A DNA stretch of 7,449 bases from NCBI GenBank assembly GCA_030430125.1, contig JAUIGA010000163.1, positions 1 to 7,449 of the forward strand. Direction: 5' to 3'. The position numbers and the translations under genes were made by a program. Position 1 is the stretch's first letter; the number at the start of each line of letters is the position of its first letter. The notes under the pieces were generated by a model. The model was not told where the DNA came from. It was given only the letters and a program-made list of their open reading frames with translations, and searched no databases. This stretch comes from Chloroflexia bacterium. Lineage in GTDB: Bacteria > Chloroflexota > Chloroflexia > Thermomicrobiales > UBA6265. Below, in pieces: positions 5,292-7,449 of the stretch.

Positions 5292-5434
5292 TGATCCCCC
5301 ACCGGCGCTACCGGCACCGTCCGACGGATCGTGCGCGCCGCCAATGTCCTCCTGATCCCCCACCGGCGCTGCCAACATCGCCCGACGGATCGCGCGCGCC
5401 GCCAATGTCCTCCTGATCCCCCACCGGCGCTACC
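5242..5434 (+). repeat. 61-bp tandem repeat, three units plus a partial fourth
   Basis: Units start at 5242, 5303 and 5364, and a partial fourth at 5425; each begins CGGCGCT and full units end in CCCCCAC. Units 1 and 2 look identical; unit 3 differs at several bases. Each unit carries the loop and right half of the REP-like hairpin plus an 11-base linker, so the array grew by duplication from copy F. Within it, the long left arm is reduced to GGCGC. It is transcribed away from or across by no evident gene. Confidence 0.88.
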
Positions 5435-5448
5435 GACTCGGCCCGATG

Positions 5449-5488
5449 GAACGCGCGTTCAAGCCCTCCGCTACGGCTGGGCGCGACC
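5449..5488 (+). repeat. loop-less end copy G of the REP-like element
   Basis: From 5453 to 5488 it matches copy B (4374-4409) with one mismatch in 36 bases, including CCTCCGCTACGG and the following TGGGCGCGACC. Instead of a 26-base loop, the two arms meet directly in the perfect palindrome GAACGCGCGTTC (5449-5460). It closes the repeat cluster on the right, in forward orientation. Confidence 0.75.
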
Positions 5489-5512
5489 GGCACCGTCCGA
5501 AGGCCAGGCACG

Positions 5513-5547
5513 CGAAAACGGGGGCGGGCATCGCGCCCACCCCCGTT
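5513..5547 (-). terminator. intrinsic terminator of the solute-binding-like gene
   Basis: Arms at 5517-5529 and 5535-5547 (AACGGGGGCGGGC and GCCCACCCCCGTT) form a 13-position stem with one mismatch and a 5-base loop. Read on the minus strand, the stem runs into TTTT then CGCG. It lies 66 bases after the minus-strand stop at 5613. A weaker hairpin, GGGGCCGAC/GTCGGTCCC (5575-5597), sits between. Confidence 0.72.
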
Positions 5548-5612
5548 CGATGTCCGGAATGGCGATCCGGTCGAGGGGCCGACGCGAGGTCGGTCCCCCG
5601 AATTCCCGAAAC

Positions 5613-7016
5613 CTACGCCGGCTCGACGCCGTCGGCCAGGTTCCAGTTCGCGATGTTCCAGTAGTTGTAGCTGAACGCGCCGAGTGCCAGGTTCTCCTCC
5701 CGCAGCCGGTTGCCGATGCCCGTGCGGCCACCGACCACCACCAGCGGCAGGATCACGTTGTCGTTGATCAGCAGGTCGTTCATCTGGATGAACAGGTCGG
5801 CCAGCACTTCCGGGTCCGGCTCGACGCGGGCCGCGTCCAGCAGCGCGTCGAAGTCCGCGTTGACCCAGCGGCCGTAGTTCTGGCCCTGCCACTGGTTCGA
5901 CGCCTGCGCGACGTTGCTGTTGTCCTCGCCGGCGTACCAGCCCTCCATGTAGCTGATCGGCGTCGGGTTGCTCGGCACCGACTGGTACATGTGGAAGTCC
6001 CAGTAGAAGTGGCTGATGTTCTGCTCGTTGCCGGCCGCGCTGTCGAAGTAGATCCCGGCGTCGACCTGCTCGAGGTTGACCTCGATGCCGATCTCCTCCA
6101 GGTTGCTCTTCACCACCGCCTGCGTCTTCTGGCGCACCTGGTTGACCGAGGTCGCGTAGGTCACGCTCAGCTCGACACCGTCCTTGCTGCGGGTGCCGTC
6201 GCCGGTCCAGCCCGCGTCCTCCAGGATCTGCGCCGCCGCCTCGGTGTCGAACACGAACGACGTGTTCGGCGATTCCAGCGCCGGGATACCGGAGAGGATG
6301 TTTTTCGCCGCCGGGTTGCCCTCGCCGTAGAACTCGGTGGCGATCAGCTCGCGGTCGACCGCGCTGGTGATCGCCCGGCGCACCTCGGGGTCGGTCAGGA
6401 ACGGATGCGGCGTGTTGATCTCGCTGCGCTGGCCGTCGACCTCGGTGTTGGGGTCGCTGAAGTTGAAGTTGATGCGCTCGACGTTCGCGCCCGGCGTCAC
6501 CTTGGCGAAGCCGTAGGTGTTGTCGCCGGCCATCATCTCGTCGATCACCGCCGGCTCGACCTGCAGGTTCCACGCGAAGTCGTATTCGCCTGTCTGGATC
6601 ACCGCGCGGGCGGCCGAGGCGGCGTCACCGCCACCCTTCAGCAGTACGCGGCTGAAGTACGGCTTGTTCGGCTCGCGGTAGTTCACGTTGGGGATGTACG
6701 TCACCTGGTCGTTGACCGAGAAGCTCTCGACCACGTACGGACCGGTGCCGATCGGGTTGAGCACGTATTCGTCGTGCGCGCCCTCGACCTCCAGGATGTG
6801 CTTCGGGTAGACGTAGCCGGTGCTGGTGCCGGCGTGCGCCTCGAACCAGTTCGGGTTCGGGTTCGTGAAGTGCACCGTCACCGTCACATCCACCTCGGAG
6901 ATACGGATGCCCTGGCGGCCGCCGTTTTCGATCTCTACGAGCATCTCGGGCGCGCGATCCTGTGCGCCCACCGCCATCGCGGCGATCAATCCGATACACA
7001 GCCACAGACGTTTCAT
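5613..7016 (-). CDS. secreted solute-binding protein family 5, N-terminally rearranged (VIT-like start fused to SBP body)
   Basis: This 467-residue protein begins with a clear signal peptide (MKRLWLCIGLIAAMAVGAQ). GGAGGGG four bases upstream supports this ATG; an upstream in-frame ATG at 7079 has no such site. From about residue 44 the sequence follows family 5 (DppA/OppA-type) binding proteins: PNPNWF, PKHILE, GTGPYVVESF, a DP-VR-AI-AVDR-like block (TDPEVRRAITSAVDRELI), ILEDAGW, and a C-terminus ending NYWNIANWNLADG. Such proteins bind peptides or other solutes for an ABC importer. The family normally has about 530-600 residues; the whole first lobe, with the usual ligand-pocket start and the WEVSPDG-type segment, is absent. 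Residues 20-49 (DRAPEMLVEIENGGRQGIRI, then SEVDVTVTVH) instead resemble the start of VIT-domain proteins. The join is near VTVTVH (about 6868-6887). It is in frame but unlikely to make a working binding protein. No permease genes follow. Confidence 0.78.
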   Translation of the reverse strand: MKRLWLCIGLIAAMAVGAQDRAPEMLVEIENGGRQGIRISEVDVTVTVHFTNPNPNWFEAHAGTSTGYVYPKHILEVEGAHDEYVLNPIGTGPYVVESFSVNDQVTYIPNVNYREPNKPYFSRVLLKGGGDAASAARAVIQTGEYDFAWNLQVEPAVIDEMMAGDNTYGFAKVTPGANVERINFNFSDPNTEVDGQRSEINTPHPFLTDPEVRRAITSAVDRELIATEFYGEGNPAAKNILSGIPALESPNTSFVFDTEAAAQILEDAGWTGDGTRSKDGVELSVTYATSVNQVRQKTQAVVKSNLEEIGIEVNLEQVDAGIYFDSAAGNEQNISHFYWDFHMYQSVPSNPTPISYMEGWYAGEDNSNVAQASNQWQGQNYGRWVNADFDALLDAARVEPDPEVLADLFIQMNDLLINDNVILPLVVVGGRTGIGNRLREENLALGAFSYNYWNIANWNLADGVEPA

Positions 7017-7160
7017 CCGGCCCCTCCGTTTGCGTTTCGTCATCCATGCAGACGCGAGGGCATCACCCCACAGCGCCAAAGTCGTGGGGCTACCATAGCG
7101 TATGAGACGAAACGATACCAGTCGCCGCAGAAATCGGCAAACGCGGTCGCTGGTCGGCGG
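7017..7160. other. spacer between YceI-like gene and the chimeric gene
   Basis: This 144-base gap is less GC-rich near 7090-7130. It probably holds the promoter for the minus-strand gene starting at 7016. I see TATGGT on the minus strand (7097 to 7092) but no convincing -35. No terminator with a T-run is evident for the YceI-like gene. Confidence 0.35.
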
Positions 7161-7449
7161 CTAGTCGGCGGCGGGCTGGAGCAGGAAGTTCAGGTCGAAA
7201 ACCACGGTGTGGCCCGCGCCGTCGGGACCGTCCAGGCCGCTCTTCATGCCGAAGGCGGTGATGTCGATCCTGAAGCTGCCGCGCAGCCAGAGCCGCACCT
7301 GCATGTCCTCGTCGAGCACCGGCTCCGCCTGCATGATCGCGGTGATCGGGATGGTGGTGCCCTTCAGCGTGAAGTCGCCGTACAGCGCCACGGGCGTGAG
7401 GCTGCCGAAGGCCAGATTCGTGCCGTCGCCGTTCACCGAAGTGATGGTG
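7161..7449 (-). CDS. YceI-like protein, C-terminal part (5' end outside the window)
   Basis: The visible ~95 residues fit the second half of the YceI/lipocalin-like beta-barrel family: YGDFTLKGTTIPI is the family's usual 'G-D-L-T-L-x-G-V-T-x-P-V' strand pair. Alternating strands follow (VRLWLRGSFRIDITAFGMK), ending with HTVVFDLNFLLQ. YceI proteins are periplasmic or secreted and bind polyisoprenoid-like lipids; their physiological roles vary. The frame is open to the window edge (reading TITSVNGDG), so no start is visible; the GTG at 7436 is internal. The TAG stop is at 7161-7163. It runs in the same direction as the next gene, 144 bases away, so shared transcription is possible but not required. 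Confidence 0.75.
   Translation of the reverse strand, partial: TITSVNGDGTNLAFGSLTPVALYGDFTLKGTTIPITAIMQAEPVLDEDMQVRLWLRGSFRIDITAFGMKSGLDGPDGAGHTVVFDLNFLLQPAAD

Noticed and set aside
5242..5434. CRISPR array
   Set aside because: The units are contiguous 61-bp near-identical tandem repeats derived from a hairpin element, with no unique spacers and no cas genes.
5308..6573. 421-codon minus-strand open frame
   Set aside because: It is an Arg/Gly-rich shadow of the solute-binding-like gene that continues into the tandem repeats; composition is typical of an off-frame reading of GC-rich codons.

Overview
The window is high-GC bacterial DNA with typical bacterial gene starts (Shine-Dalgarno motifs, ATG). 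The ABC-2 permease, family 5 solute-binding protein and YceI-type protein fit a GC-rich free-living bacterium. Chloroflexota is my best guess, at low confidence, because no marker gene is present.

Left part (1-2288): the acidic tail of a gene that ends at position 42, a small GIY-YIG endonuclease-domain protein, a 360-base gap with hairpins, an ABC-2 family membrane permease, and a MntA-type nucleotidyltransferase (antitoxin type). A HepT toxin gene should follow the nucleotidyltransferase. It is reduced to its first ~23 and last ~18 codons in different frames, so the toxin-antitoxin pair appears to be a relic.

Middle (2599-4242): a large MmeI-like restriction-methylation gene is represented only by its N-terminal ~82 codons and C-terminal ~100 codons. 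Between them lies about 1.1 kb of visibly lower-GC DNA with one intact unrecognised gene, whose product carries an RNxxxH motif typical of HEPN ribonucleases. Together with the broken hepT, this looks like an eroded defence island.

Repeat and transposase region (4238-5488): a REP-associated tyrosine transposase (RAYT, HUH/Y1 family) on the minus strand is flanked on both sides by one family of long imperfect hairpins. The best copies have a 10-bp inner stem, a loop of exactly 26 nt, a one-base bulge, an outer GGAGG/CCTCC stem, and a terminal GTAG in one orientation. Stem sequences differ between copies by paired, compensatory changes. Copies occur in both orientations, one set has grown into 61-bp tandem repeats, and the copy ends supply the TAG stop codons of both the transposase and the MmeI fragment. 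This is the strongest candidate for an undescribed system: a RAYT with an unusually large cognate REP/BIME family.

Right part (5517-7449, minus strand): an intrinsic terminator, then a secreted solute-binding-like protein lacking the N-terminal part of the family and apparently fused in frame to the signal peptide and start of a VIT-domain protein, then the 3' part of a YceI-like gene that runs off the window.
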